Numbered from the stretch's first letter, positions 10,793 to 22,439 are shown. The stretch: DNA of 64,000 nucleotides from Rheum nobile (GCA_027886185.1 WOAB01000103.1:3500001-3564000); one strand, 5' to 3'. Program-made: numbers and translations. Notes: generated from the letters alone by a model not told the origin.

Positions 10793-11903
10793 TGGAAAAC
10801 CGCTTGTGAATCAATCTGCTGAGTTCTTCGGGTTCATCTGTTGAGGTTCAACACTTCTGTTACACAGTTAATCGCCCATTGCCATTCCTGTTTAACAGTT
10901 ACACAGTTCGCCATGGAGATACATCGCCATTCCTGTTTAACAGGGTATTCGTGTTCAACAGTCAAGAGGACGTCTGTAGAATGGGAGGGAGAGGGAGGGG
11001 AGGGAGAATGGGTTTGGATCTTTCACTTCCAACTGTTCATTCACCGGCCGGCGGGATGGAGGAAGGCAGAATGGCCGGGAAATGGGAGGGAAGTGGGCGG
11101 GAGAAATGAAGAAAGGGACGGGATAAAATTTGGGGTCTTGGAGGGAAATATTAAAAAATGATATTTTTCTATTTTGTGGTTTTTGGTTTCCTTTTTTCTT
11201 TTCTCCAATTTCATTGAATAATTTACTTCTGAAATTAAAAGAAAAAATTTATTATTTTGCGGTGTATATATGCAAAAAAAAAAACAGCTTTTATGTTTGC
11301 AAATGACAAACCCATTTAGGGTATATATGTAAATCGGTGTTATATGAACTAACTCTGCTTTGACTAAATCATTATTTGGTTGATTTTGGCTAAAGATAAA
11401 GGATATATTGGTACTTAACTGCAAGAGGCGATTTATTTAGAAGATACTAATTTTCTTAAACAAAGTATTGAGTCTAATATATGTGAGGGAGCAGATCTTA
11501 TATTTTCAATTCGCAGGGGTATAGCCTCGTTTCTTGATCCCAAAAAAGGCCGATCCTATTTGCACTGGAACAGTGTCTTTGACATGCGCCGGCTGGCGCG
11601 CGGCAGTGGCTGTCGTGCGGCAGTGGCTGCCGTGCGGCGGTGGCTGCCGCGCGGAGGTGGGTGCCGGCGGTGGCCGGAGGTGGGGTGCCTGCGGTGAATC
11701 GAAGGTGGCCGGCGGTGGATCGATCGAGTCGTATAATTTTTCGGGTTGAGTTCGGGTCGGGTTTAGGTCGAGTCGGGTTCTTCTTCTATATTTAAAATTA
11801 TATCGAGTCTTAAAAAATATCGAATCAGGTTCGGGTGGAGTCGGGTTCTTAAAATTCACCGAAAAATTGTGATTGAAATCCACCGAAAGTAATTCATTCA
11901 CGG
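10793..11903. other. Non-coding, with GC-rich minisatellite
   Basis: A repeat of CGCCATTCCTGTTTAACAG occurs twice at about 10880-10945. At 11580-11700 a GCGGCAGTGGCTG-type minisatellite makes short open frames on both strands that look like repeat artefacts. At 11715-11860 the sequence is rich in TCGGGTTCGGGT-like pieces resembling the MITE family at 28786. No gene is supported. Confidence 0.4.
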
Positions 11904-12170
11904 ACGCAACAATAATTCTGACTGAAATCCACTGAATATTCTACCCTGAACCCTAAACCCTAAACCTTAAACCCTAAACCATAAACCCTAAACCCATAAC
12001 CGACGTCCATTAACAGCGAGATCGTCCATCACCGGCGAGATCGTCCATCACCGGACGCAACAATAATTCTGATTGAAATTCACCGAATATTCTACCCTAA
12101 ACCCTAAATACATCACCGACGTCCATTAACAGCGAGATCGTCCATCACCGGCGAGATCGAACTCCCGGTT
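11904..12170. repeat. Tandem duplication of about 150 bp with telomere-like repeats
   Basis: Two copies of a unit run ACGCAACAATAATTCTGA..., then telomere-type CCCTAAA repeats (near 11945-12000 in the first copy, shorter in the second), then CGACGTCCATTAACAGCGAG and CATCACCGGCGAGATCG. The second copy starts at about 12055. The CATCACCGG/CGAGATCGTC piece is itself repeated. The plant-type CCCTAAA units mark an interstitial telomeric sequence. Confidence 0.7.
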
Positions 12171-12378
12171 CCACCACCGCGCGACGGCGCCAGATCGAAC
12201 GCCCTACACGCGGCGCCTAGGGGACCCGTTGCCGGACCCACCGTCGGCCAGCACCCACCACCGGATCCACAGCCGGACCCACCGCCGGCCAACACGGGGA
12301 CCGGATCCACCGCCGGACCCACCGCCGACACCCCTGCCGGCCGGCACTGGGTTCCACACGGCAGTGAATTCCGCGCGC

Positions 12379-12407
12379 CTGACACGGTGCAAATAGCACC
12401 GTGTCAG
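12379..12407. other. Perfect 12-bp stem hairpin
   Basis: CTGACACGGTGC, loop AAATA, GCACCGTGTCAG. It closes a GC-rich block (12160-12370) made of CCGGATCCACCGCCGGACCC-like repeats. The frames open through that block are repeat artefacts. No terminator-like T tract or Helitron CTRR end follows. Confidence 0.7.
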
Positions 12408-13984
12408 GGGCCCAAATAGCCTTCCCGCCAAAAAAAAGTGGTCTAGCAAAAAAATGTATTTTTCTCTAAAAGGAAGCACAAGTTAATTAGCCCGTATTCT
12501 GTAATCAGGATAAATATAAATTATATATTTAACAGTAAATTAATTTTGTTATATAACATGTTCTTGTCCAGCAAATATTATGAATAATGTGATTTTTTTG
12601 TAAAAAAAAGTCAAATAATATACAATAAATGTGAAGGGTGAAAAACTAATTGGTTAAAAAATTGCCTACATAATATAGCTAAATGGATGACCACAAGATA
12701 AATTAGTTCGGCATTAGTATTATATATATATAGATAAATTAGTTCAAGTTTAGTATTGTATATAGACAAATTTAAGGAAAAATTTAAAATATAATAGAAA
12801 GAAAAACTCTAAACTCGATCTCATATAAAATGGCACGATTATTGTTGTGACAGAAAGTAAACTATAGAAATTTGTAAATTTAAATGAAAACAAAAAATTA
12901 ATATATTATTTCATATTGCTTATGACTAACAAATTTCATAATTAAATTATGTTGAATTTGTATATGTTTATTTAATATAAGAATTACAAAAAAGAATTTA
13001 TAAAAAATAAAAAAAGGTATCTTTCTAAGATATATAACTTTATAAGATTTTGTTTTATATATTTAACAAATATATATTATCATTTATAGTGTCCATTATA
13101 TCTAATTTGATATCTTGTAATGAATCTTTGGGAACATAGTATATACAACATATAATCAGATAAGTTGTATAAGTATAAAATTTAGAAAATCTAAATAACA
13201 AATATAAGTGAATATCTAAAAATATGAAGAGTGAAAGAGTAATTGTATAAATAAATTTATCTAAATGACATAGTTAATTGAGTGAAATGTTAAAAAAAAA
13301 CGCCGTAATGTACATAAATAACATACCTTTTTATTTTCTTTAACTTAAACGAAAAAGTATTATTTTCTAATTTAATTTGTTGGACAATAAAGAAGATTTG
13401 GAATCCGTATCATAGAACTTGGTATATAGCTTCCTCATTATCTATATTCTATCAAAATTAATCAAATGCGAACAGAGGAGCAAAAACTTTCTAGATTAAC
13501 TTGAATTACATTTAAGGTGTATTATGAGATACATTCATTGTGATGTAAAAAACTGGTACGATCGTATTTTATCCGGGAAAAAAGGTACGAGCCTATTTTA
13601 TCCGAATAATACATGCGACAACATGCATCATTGTGTAAAAAGTTAGAACATCATAGCTATACTAAAATGTGCATCACAACTATATTGAAAATATTCCCTC
13701 TAGCTATACCGAAACGTCCATCCATGGTGTAAAATGCTAGTGTAATAGTGGATATGTATCACAAGCTATTGGATTGTGCATCGTAACAATATTGAAAGGT
13801 ACATCATAGTTATATTGAAATGTGCACTACAGTACAAACAAATATGCACTATAGTGTGGACATACATTGACATTATACTAGAATGTACGTCGTCCGCACA
13901 ATCTGCATAGTCCTCTATATTCTATTTCATCTATCTGAACAAACTTCATTTACAAAAGTTGATAGCTTTGTTAGCAATGTACAT
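12408..13984. other. AT-rich intergenic DNA
   Basis: Long AT-rich stretch without coding potential. A 33-bp repeat (GATAAATTAGTTC...TAGTAT) is duplicated near 12700-12760. From 13660 to 13870 there are loose repeats of GTGCATCACAACTATATTGAAA. Nothing else was recognised. Confidence 0.5.
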
Positions 13985-14350
13985 ATATAGTGTGCACAAA
14001 CATTGTCATAAGGACAATCGTAAAACTAAGGAATGGTTTCTGAAAGTTGAGTTTGGAAGATCATTGTAATGCCTAGGTTGTGTGGGATCCTTTTCACAAC
14101 AGTTCACTTATCTATCTATGAACAAATTGTCCTCTCATTAAAGAAAAAAAACAGTTTAAGGCACTTAACTATGTCAAACACTGTTTTTTTTCTTTAATGA
14201 GAGGACAATTTGTTCGTAGATAGATAAGTGAACTGTTGTGAAAAGGATCCCAGACAACCTAGGCATTACATTGATCTTCCAAACTCAAGTTTCAGAAACC
14301 ATTCCTTAGTCTTACGATTGTCCTTATGACACTGTTTGTGCACAATATAG
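13985..14350. mobile_element. Fold-back element, 171-bp arms and 24-nt loop
   Basis: The left arm 13985-14155 and right arm 14180-14350 are near-perfect inverted copies around a 24-base centre. Shared landmarks are GTGCACAAACA, CATAAGGACAATCG, CCTAGG, GGATCCTTTTCACAAC, AGTTCACTTATCTATC and the AAAGAAAAAAAACAGT border of the loop. Only a few mismatches and small gaps are visible. This is a MITE or fold-back. A transcript would be a long hairpin that could feed small-RNA production. No target duplication was found. Confidence 0.8.
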
Positions 14351-14436
14351 GGTGCGGATTCGGTAAGAATGAACATTAGGGTGAGAAATGAGAATAGCTC
14401 ATAGCCTTTAAATCCAAAGGCTAGGATTAGACTCAT

Positions 14437-14466
14437 TTAAGTGGTCATGTGCACATGACCACTTAA
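14437..14466. repeat. Perfect 30-bp palindrome
   Basis: TTAAGTGGTCATGTG followed by its exact reverse complement. It sits at the left edge of the mirrored short-repeat element at 14480-15905 and may be part of it. Confidence 0.85.
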
Positions 14467-14479
14467 GTGGATAATTAAC

Positions 14480-15905
14480 TGGTCACCAGCCAGTCAACAC
14501 CAGAGCTCCGACGTTGACCGGTCAAAGTTGTTTTTTTTTTCAGGACCACTTTTTGACTTAAGATGGTATGTGCATACATTTTGGCTTGTGTGTGCATCTA
14601 TATTGTCCTATATGTCCATCAAAATTTTATAAAACTTTGTCCGACCTAAAATTTTTTTTTTCGGGTCCACTTTTTGCTTGTCTTGGCATGTGCACCATTT
14701 TTGACTTGTATGTGCATCAATATTGACTTGTATGTGCATTAAAATTTTATAAGGTGTTGTCCGGTTATTTTTTTCGATTCAATTTTTCGCAGCCTAACTT
14801 TTTTCCAAAACTATTTTTTTGCTGGAGATGGCATGTGCATACATTTTAGCTTGTATGTACATCAATATTGACATGTATGTGCATCTAAAGATTGTAAAAA
14901 ATATACATTGTTTTCTAGAGAAAATATGCATGAGTTGTACACTGTATGTGCATAAGTTTTGACATGTGTACATTCAAACAAAAAGACATGTGTTTCAAAT
15001 GATATGCACATACAAGTCAAAAACTCATGCACATATCAAGTCAAGAAAACGATGCATACAAGTAAAGTTTAGATGCACATATATACAATTCAAAATTCAT
15101 GCACTTACAAGACAAAACCTATACACAATCTGTAAAGTGTATAAGATTTTACATGTGTGTACATAAATTTCCACTTATAAAAAGTCACACATATAGTCAA
15201 ACCCTATGCACGACTAGTTTAATTTACATGCACATGCAACCAAAAATACATGCACTTCAAGGGTATGCACATATAAGCCAAAACTCATGCACAATTCAAC
15301 CCATGAAAACAACGCACACAAGTAGAATTTAGATGCACATACATGTCAAAATTTATGCACACATGCCAAAACATAAGCACATTCTGTGAAATACATGCAT
15401 AAGTTTTTGCATGTATGTGCATGAGTTTCCACATACACAAAGTCACACATATAACCAAAACCCTATATAGAATTTATGGAATTTAGATGCACATACAACA
15501 AAAAAGACATGCATTTCAAAATGTATGCACATACAAGTCAAAACTCATGCACATTTCAACCCAAAAAATAATACACACAAGTAGAATTTAGGTGTAAATA
15601 TATGTCAAAATCTATGCACACACAAGCTAAAATATATGCACATGCTGAGAAGTACATGAGTTTTCACATACACAAAATCACACATAGTCAAAAATCCTAT
15701 ACAGATTTTATGCAATATCAATGCACATACAAGTCAATATCGATGCACATACAAGCAAAAATCAATGCACATGCAATCGCAAGACAAAAATTATGCCGAA
15801 AAAAAAAACTTTGATCGGTCAACGCTGGAACTCCGGTAGTCAATGCTGGAGCTTCAGCGTTGACCGTTAGTGACTGATTTGACCAGTCATGTTGACCGGT
15901 CAAAC
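14480..15905. mobile_element. Non-coding element of mirrored short repeats
   Basis: Left of about 14970 the sequence is built from TATGTGCATNNNTTTTGACTTG-like units. Right of it the same units appear reversed as GCACATACAAGTCAAAA, many times over about 800 bp. The outer ends match in inverted orientation: a GTTGACCGGTCAAAG region at about 14510 and GATCGGTCAACGCTGGA at about 15810, each next to a T- or A-run. Open frames inside simply read the repeats. A non-autonomous DNA element with long, loose terminal inverted repeats is the likeliest reading; no target duplication was found. Confidence 0.6.
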
Positions 15906-16585
15906 TCCCAAAAATGAGGTCATGTATCTTTTATATATTCTAACATGACACTTATCATTAACTTTAATATGAATAATAGTTATTGGGGATTATGCATTTT
16001 TCATTTAGTTGGGTATATGATAGAAGATTTTATATATTGATTTACAAGCTAGTCTCTAATTGTTCATCTAAGCCAGCTATGATTTCGTACGACCTTAATT
16101 ATAGGGAATTTCTGTATCTAAATGCTGTAAAGGAATACGTTACAAAAAAAAAAAAAGTCTTGATAGCTAAATGTTACCTAGGTTATAATTTTGTTGATAG
16201 TGTCTAAAAATCATAATATCCTGATTCATTCGGCAGAAAGTTGATGGGGTATTCAACTAATTAACTGAGTCATATTCAACTACTAACCCCTTTTAGCAAG
16301 TAGTTATTTAATAATACACTATAAAAAATTCAGGAACAAATAGCTATATATTCATTTAATGAATAATATATATATATGTTTTTTTCCCATGATGAAACAC
16401 CTTTAAAAATCTAATAATTAACTTAATCAAATACAGAATGTGAAGCCAATTCAACAATTTGAAATAGTCTTGTATTCATACATGTACTAGCTAGTCTCGC
16501 AATATGTAACTTTCAATCATGATTTGCATATGTAATATGAATCGACATTATTAAGACCATTTCCAAGAAAGTACAAAAAAAACTC
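15906..16585. other. Upstream region of YYSPP gene copy 1
   Basis: Non-coding and AT-rich. It presumably includes the promoter of the gene at 16704. Apart from the TATA motif at 16586 I saw no named element. Confidence 0.4.
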
Positions 16586-16590
16586 TATAA
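16586..16590 (+). promoter_or_regulatory. TATA box of YYSPP gene copy 1
   Basis: CTCTATAAGTAG, about 118 bases before the start codon. Transcription would start near 16612-16622 by the usual spacing. The matching region of copy 3 does not share sequence this far upstream. Confidence 0.5.
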
Positions 16591-16610
16591 GTAGTTCAAA
16601 TCTCACAACC

Positions 16611-16643
16611 ATGAGGGATATCCACAAACTACATTTCTACTAG
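16611..16643 (+). other. Ten-codon upstream reading frame, conserved in copy 3
   Basis: ATG to TAG giving MRDIHKLHFY. The same frame in copy 3 (23539-23571) reads MKDIQKLHFY. Because the TATA box would place the start of transcription close to this ATG, it may lie at the very tip of the leader or just outside it. Confidence 0.4.
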
Positions 16644-16703
16644 ACAACAAGCATTTGGGATATCATCTCGGAGTTCTCTTTCCACGTCTAGCCTATTAGC
16701 GCC

Positions 16704-17102
16704 ATGGCTGCGCTTTCAGAGTTAATCACCTATGTGGCTCTAAGTTTCCTCGTCGGCCTTGCTATAGCTGGCGAATATGACTCGTATTACTCGCCACCGA
16801 ATTACTATTCACCTCCGGCATATTATTCACCACCTTCATACTACTCGCCTCCGAAATATTACTCTCCCCCGAATTACTATTCCCCTCCAAACTACTACTC
16901 TCCACCTTCCTATTACTCGCCCCCGAAATACTACTCTCCGCCTAGCTACTATTCACCTCCCAAATACTACTCACCTCCATCATACTACTCACCCCCAAAA
17001 TACGACTCTCCTCCATCATACTACTCACCTCCTAAATACTACTCACCACCTCAATACTATTCTCCACCGTCCTACTACAAGTCTCCTTCTTACAAGAAGT
17101 GA
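16704..17102 (+). CDS. YYSPP-repeat proline-rich cell-wall protein, copy 1
   Basis: A 132-residue secreted structural protein. Residues 1-23 form a signal peptide (MAALSELITY, then a hydrophobic VALSFLVGLAIAG). The rest is about 16 tandem units of YYSPP plus one variable residue (K, S, N, A or Q). It ends in YYKSPSYKK. Such Tyr/Pro-rich proteins are exported to the wall, where Pro can be hydroxylated and Tyr pairs cross-linked. It lacks the SPPPP blocks of classical extensins, so proline-rich protein is the safer name. The start is the first ATG after the TATA region, in GCCATGGCTG context. The gene is single-exon. About 780 bases of 3' flank (to about 17880) are shared with copy 3, whose flank is split at 24581. 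One unit has Asp for Tyr (KYDSPP). Confidence 0.9.
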   Translation: MAALSELITYVALSFLVGLAIAGEYDSYYSPPNYYSPPAYYSPPSYYSPPKYYSPPNYYSPPNYYSPPSYYSPPKYYSPPSYYSPPKYYSPPSYYSPPKYDSPPSYYSPPKYYSPPQYYSPPSYYKSPSYKK

Positions 17103-17880
17103 AGCCCTTATAAAAAAGAGAGCATACTCTTTTCGACTACGTTTGTTAATGTAACTTAAAGTTGAACTATGCATTATGATTAATTACTAGTTCAATTCGA
17201 GAATAATTATGTTTGTGTGATACAATTTTCTCTTATCAGTATTAGATTGTTCGTATGTACCCTAAAGGAACCCTACATCAATCATGTTCATGTATCAATG
17301 TTGCTAATATTAATATATGTTATGGTGTTGAGTGTTACCAATATCAATTATCTTAAGAGTATAAAACGCTAGCACGTTGAATTAATGTTTCAAATTTTCC
17401 TATTTTTAACCGGTGTGTAAGTAATTAATGACATCTGTAGTCTTATTTAAGCATTTTGTTAAAATTCTGATGTGATTTTACGATTCTAACGATCCTATTC
17501 AAAACAGTTTACCTATTCTCATGTAGGTTAAAACGTTTTTTTGTTAATGTCATTGAAATAATAAAAGAATTGAAAATTATAGACAACAACGAATCGAATG
17601 AATTGAGATCATAGCCAAACTTAAAACACTAAAAAGCAACAATGGAGTTTGGTAAATTTCCTCTTTATGTAATTGTATTCACACAGTTACAAAGTACAAA
17701 AAATGTACAACAAAAAGCCAAAATAAGCTCATCTAGTTCTACCGCCTACCACCTGTTGCCAAAACCGGCTGCAATAGGTAATAATAAACTAGCTAACAAC
17801 CTTAATCCTAAGGGTGTGATATCATCGACGACTAACCACCTAACTGCCACATTAGTGACCAATAAACAAATTTCAATGGA
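17103..17880 (+). other. 3' flank of YYSPP copy 1, part of the duplicated unit
   Basis: This flank matches 24142-24580 plus 37172-37242 plus 37895-38161, so it is the uninterrupted version of the sequence split by the CACTA-like element and the retroposon near copy 3. The corresponding empty sites are at about 17545-17550 and 17602-17620. Confidence 0.75.
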
Positions 17881-17904
17881 GAAATGATTGGATACTTTAA
17901 AAAG

Positions 17905-19290
17905 GACTAGTTTGACAAGTTGGAGATGAAAAAACAATCAAGTATTGGACTGATGGATGGGTCCCCAAAGAACCTTTATGTGACATTGTGGACATTACAC
18001 CAGGATATGATACTAACACGCGTGTTAAAGAATTCATTAAAGAAAATAAAATAAGGAATACAAGAGGAGTTAACCTAGCATTACCTCCTGAGGTTGTTGA
18101 TATGATCACCCCTATTCCCATACCCATTAATTGAATTACATATCGAATGTACTTGGAACCCAGCAGGAATGGTTGGTTCTCAACAAAATCGGCGATGAAA
18201 CTCATTATTAAAACTAAAAACTACACAGCTTATGACTCCTTTTGGATTTGGAAGATTGACACCCTTCCAAAAGTTAAAAACTTCTTGTGAAAAATAATAA
18301 AAAATGGACTACCAACCAAGACTAGACTTCAAGAAAATGAATTGTGGTTCTTCCGGGATGTATCTCTTGCAACTCTCAAATTGAGAACACAACTCATATC
18401 CTTATTGAGTGCAATCACTCATTATAGATAATGAATAAATTAAATAGAGAAATAGGTGAAATCATTCGTCGTATTGATCATACAAATAAGAGAATCGAAG
18501 ATATTATGGAAGAGATTCGGAGAAATATAACACACAACCAATTTTATGCACTTGCAATTACATGGTGGAGCATATTCTTTTGAGTTCCCTTTTGGCACAT
18601 TTCAGTATTAGGGGTGACCGCGCACCGATCGACTACATGAACAACAAAACTTTCTCCAACGACAATATGGATGCAAATACTATCAAGGATTTGACAAAAT
18701 ATACGCAAAACATAATCCTTAGTTGGAGAAAAACAAAAGGTTGGTGTGCAGACTGTACCGCATCATACACTATCGGACATACGAGGAATTCAAAGCAGAG
18801 AAAAAGAAAAAACTTAAGATGGAAGAAACCTCCAAACAATGTTATCAAAATAAATCTAGATGGATCCTCTAAATCAAATAGAGATTCATCAATTGGATTT
18901 ATCTTCAGGAATAAAAAGGCAGAACCAATATTAATCCAAGCAAACAAGTGTGGAAAATCAATGACAATCAAAACAGAGGCTTTGGCTTTCTGTAATGCGC
19001 TCTTAACAACAAAACAAATGAAACATGAACGGATTGAAATCGAAAGTGACTAACAATTGTTAATGTTATTAAAGGTATATATGGTATTGTCCAAGGGATA
19101 TCGAGATTATCATCTCTGATATCCTTATTTTGTTACGATCTTTTGTGATAGTCCAGATTAATCATATTTTTTTAGAATTGAACTTTGTGGCTGACCTTAT
19201 TGCAAATCTTAGCTACTCAAATTCTTTAGAAGATATATTGACAAACTTAGAACTTAAGGTTCTCATCCGCAATGATGATATATGTTGATT
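17905..19290 (+). pseudogene. LINE ORF2 remnant (zf-RVT and RNase H end)
   Basis: Broken frames spell the C-terminal part of a plant non-LTR retrotransposon. A WTDGWVPKEPLCDIV segment comes first, then the zf-RVT signature (WIWKIDTLPKVKNFL, near 18250) and an RNase H domain from about 18820 (NLDGSSKSNRDSSIGFIFRN, then KTEALAFCNALL and IEIESD). Several stops and indels interrupt it, and the reverse transcriptase is absent. The longest open part is 18562-19053. It follows directly after the duplicated flank of YYSPP copy 1, so it is probably a 5'-truncated insertion; target duplications were not identified. Confidence 0.75.
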
Positions 19291-19689
19291 TTCAAGTAGA
19301 TCTTGATACCAATCTAATTCTTACCATATAAAAAATTATATTTTCTCTTCTATGGTGTCTTAATAAAGCCAAAATTCTGAATGGTTATATACTATTTGAA
19401 TGATATATTACACACAGTGAAGACATATGTACCAAACGAAATATTATGGTACATAAGTCAAAATTATGAATGATTATAGGCAAAAAAAATTATATATATG
19501 CATTTCAATAACTATAGAATATTATTATATCATCCATACTATATTGTATTGATAATACATATGATTTATAGTGTATTACCTATTATAATTTTCATATAAT
19601 TAAAATTTATAAATTACATAGCTGGTCTTTACTTATAATATTAAACAAAGTATTCATATATATACACACTTTTCTTATATATAATAGAT
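19291..19689. other. AT-rich spacer
   Basis: Non-coding and AT-rich. No feature recognised. Confidence 0.4.
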
Positions 19690-20283
19690 GACGGATCATA
19701 TGTGGATGGTTGTTAATGTGTTCAATGCGGATGAATTTGGGTCATTCGATTAAATGAATCTCGCGGCCTAGATGAAACGCGCGTGTGTTTAAGAAGATTA
19801 ATACTACTTGTTTGAGATGGAATGCATAGCCCGATGGTAGAAGCTTGGGGGGGGGGGGGGGGGGGAATAAGTCATGAGTTCAAGAGTCAAGAGGAGCGTG
19901 CTGCCTTTTTTTCCCATTTTGCTTTCTTCTTAGCTTTAACTACTCAAACACACATGAATATTCAATAATGACGGGTTGGTCTTTAAACATCCATTTTATA
20001 TGATATGAACCTTGATGCTATTAAAATATGAACCTTAGATGATAATATATGAACTCTAGTTTATTATTATGGTGCACAATAGAGAAAATAAGATGTAGTT
20101 TTTAGAAGAATAAATGTGAACTTTATATGATTTCACATGAACATTGTACATGTAACATATGAACCCCTTAGACCAAAAGAAAATGTGCTCAAACATGAAC
20201 GAGCTCAGATTTGTATATATGAACTGGAAAGACCAAGGTTCATATTTTTAATTGGTTCATACTTAATATACCAAAAGTTTACA
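19690..20283 (+). mobile_element. Dispersed repeat with a tRNA-like head, copy A
   Basis: It resembles 39980-40700 through shared blocks (ATAAGATGTAGTTTTTAGAA, ATGGTGCA, a CATGAACG region, GGTTCATACTTAATATAC). Near 19828 the text GCCCGATGGTAGAAGC, and GAGTTCAAGAGTC 40 bases on, look like pol III A and B boxes, with a run of 19 G (19847-19865) between them. It ends where the truncated YYSPP copy 2 begins, so its insertion or a linked deletion probably removed the 5' half of that gene. Confidence 0.5.
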
Positions 20284-20284
20284 T

Positions 20285-20635
20285 TACTCTCCCCCGAATT
20301 ACTACTCCCCTACAAACTACTACTCTCCACCTTCCTATTACTCACCCCCGAAATACTACTCTCCACCTTCATACTACTCGCCCCCGAAATACTACTCTCC
20401 GCCCAACTACTATTCACCTCCATCATACTACTCACCCCCAAAATACTACTCTCCTCCATCATACTACTCACCTCCCAAATATTACTCACCACCATCATAC
20501 TACTCTCCTCCAAAATACTACTCACCTCCATCATACTATTCTCCACCTTCATACTACTCACCTCCAAAATACTACTCACCACCTCAATACTATTCTCCAC
20601 CGTCCTACTACAAGTCTCCTTCTTACAAGAAGTGA
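20285..20635 (+). pseudogene. YYSPP-repeat protein, copy 2, 5'-truncated
   Basis: The 3' 116 codons of the family in frame, from YSPPNYYSP to YYKSPSYKK and the stop, with no signal peptide and no start codon upstream. Homology to copy 3 begins abruptly at about 20283. The repeat region is almost identical to copy 3 (few differences in about 350 bp), whereas its 3' flank differs more from copies 1 and 3 than those do from each other. The longer frame open here in another phase (Leu/Ser-rich, 20137-20682) is a shadow. Confidence 0.85.
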
Positions 20636-21993
20636 AGCCTTTATACAAAAGAGAGCATTCTCTTTTCAACTACGTTTGTTGATGTAACTTAAGTTGAACT
20701 TCCATTTCAGCATATGCATTGTACGTGATTACTATATACGAGAATAATTGAGTTTGTGTGATACAATCCCTTCTTATCAGCATTAGATTGTTCGTATGTA
20801 CGTACGCTAAAGGAACCCTATATAAATGATGTTTATGTATTATTGTTGCGAATATTAATATAAGTTATGGTGTTGAGTGTTACCAATATCAATTCCACTA
20901 TCTTGTTGAACTAAGGTGTCAAAATTTCCTATTTTAACCGGCCGTAAGTAATGACATCTATAGTCATATAAGCACTTGTTATTAAAATTCAGATTTGATT
21001 CCAGGTTTCTAACAATCCTATGATCTAAAACGGTGTAATAATTCTAATTCTAGGTAAAGTTATTGGAAGTAGCTAGGACTTAAGATAAGATTGATCTTTT
21101 ATATGATTCCAATATAATATCCTACATTGGCTACATATGATTCCAACACGACTATGAACCATTCTTTACAAAATGTATATTATATATATATATATATCAT
21201 TACTTCAATATGAGATGATATATATGTATACTTAAAACATAATATATATTCATTTTATTTTATTTTATCTATTTTGATGTGAGTACACCCTGAAAAGTCA
21301 CCACGGAATAGCATGGAAAAATGACTTTTTTATATCTATGACTACCAATATATTATATTTTAATAAATTCACTCTAAAAATAAGAAGTTTACAATATATG
21401 AGGTTGAGTTATAATATTTTTTTTTTAATCTTACGATTTGTTAAGAAGCAAATGAAAGAGAAGTTCGATCTGAAAATCTTAATTCGCATTCTAGATGAAA
21501 CATGTCATAAAATACAAGATTCTGACGTGGACCGGCACTAGCTAATCGAAATGAATACGCCAATGGCGTGCAAGGAAAAAAAATGCCTTCTAGATGTAAA
21601 AATGTATGTACAAGGTCTTTTCGATCTGTTTTATAGCTTTCTCCCTACGAGGATTAGTGTTACTTAATTTTATGGCTACGAGGATAATGCCTACAGGTTT
21701 TCTCCCTACGCAAAAGGATAAGCGACTAATTTCAGTGGTTGTTGCTAATCTAAAATAATTTTGTTCAAAATTGAACAGAAAATGTCTCATTAATAGATTG
21801 TTCCATTTTTTTGGTAAAATTAATTGTTTTTTTTTTGTCGAAAGTAAAATTAATTGATTGTTCCATTGATGAAATGTAACGTAATCTTACACCTTACACT
21901 ATTTTACCAATTAGCCGTTTAATTAATTATACGTAGTTTGTGTATTTTGATAAATTACTATAACTGCCGAAAGCGACAAATTGGTCAAAGATA
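20636..21993. other. 3' flank of copy 2, then unrecognised sequence
   Basis: Homology to the 3' flanks of copies 1 and 3 runs to about 21060. The rest is AT-rich non-coding DNA, with a TA microsatellite near 21180. Confidence 0.5.
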
Positions 21994-22011
21994 ACTCGGC
22001 CATTATTATTA

Positions 22012-22210
22012 TTTTTGGTCTTGATCGTCTGGTTCGATCGGCCAGAGCCGTTCTATGTCCAGATCGGGGTACTGTTGGCACACGAAGTGATAGACCCCTC
22101 CCAACAACAGTGTCTCCATACACGCCTCCAGCAGAAATCGAACTCGAGACCTCTGGATAGAACGCTTAAGGGGGTCTAGTGTCAAACCACTAGACCAACT
22201 GAATGTTGGT
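22012..22210 (-). mobile_element. tRNA-derived SINE
   Basis: A 199-bp element on the minus strand. An A box (TGGTCTAGTGG, 22198-22188) and a B box (GAGTTCGATTTC, 22145-22134) sit about 50 bases apart at its 5' end, as in tRNA genes. The tail is short and A/T-rich. It is flanked by an 18-bp target duplication with two mismatches (21994-22011 and 22211-22228, ACTCRGYCATTATTATTA on the plus strand). It would be transcribed by RNA polymerase III and copied by LINE machinery. Confidence 0.8.
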
Positions 22211-22439
22211 ACTCAGTCATTATTATTAGTTTGGTACAATGGTAACTCCGCCAATATAAAATGCCTATGAAAATGAAAATTTTGCAAACAGATTGTAATT
22301 TGACATATTCAAATAACAAATATAATTTCAAATGATTAGGGATGAATTCATCTGAAATACATGCTAGGATGAAATTATTGCACAACAATATAATTAGTTA
22401 TTTGGTTATGTTCTTCTAAGATCGGACGCCTTAGAAGGG

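Noticed and set aside
12113..12479. GC-rich open frames on the minus strand
   Set aside because: They read CCGGACCCACCG-type repeats with no domain or start context.
14966..15814. Series of short His/Ile/Gln-rich frames
   Set aside because: They simply translate the GCACATACAAGTC repeat units.
16777..17154. Thr/His-rich frame overlapping YYSPP copy 1 (and its twin at 23708-24193)
   Set aside because: A +1 shadow of a low-complexity repeat, with no independent signal.
19847..19865. Run of 19 G (and 24 C at 26916-26939) as functional elements
   Set aside because: Homopolymers of this kind are prone to slippage and assembly error; no further evidence.
20137..20682. 181-codon Leu/Ser-rich open frame
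   Set aside because: It is the wrong phase of the YYSPP repeat of copy 2; the true frame gives clean YYSPP units to the family stop.
22130..22200. Functional tRNA gene
   Set aside because: A and B boxes fit, but no cloverleaf with acceptor stem can be drawn and flanking duplications mark it as a SINE.
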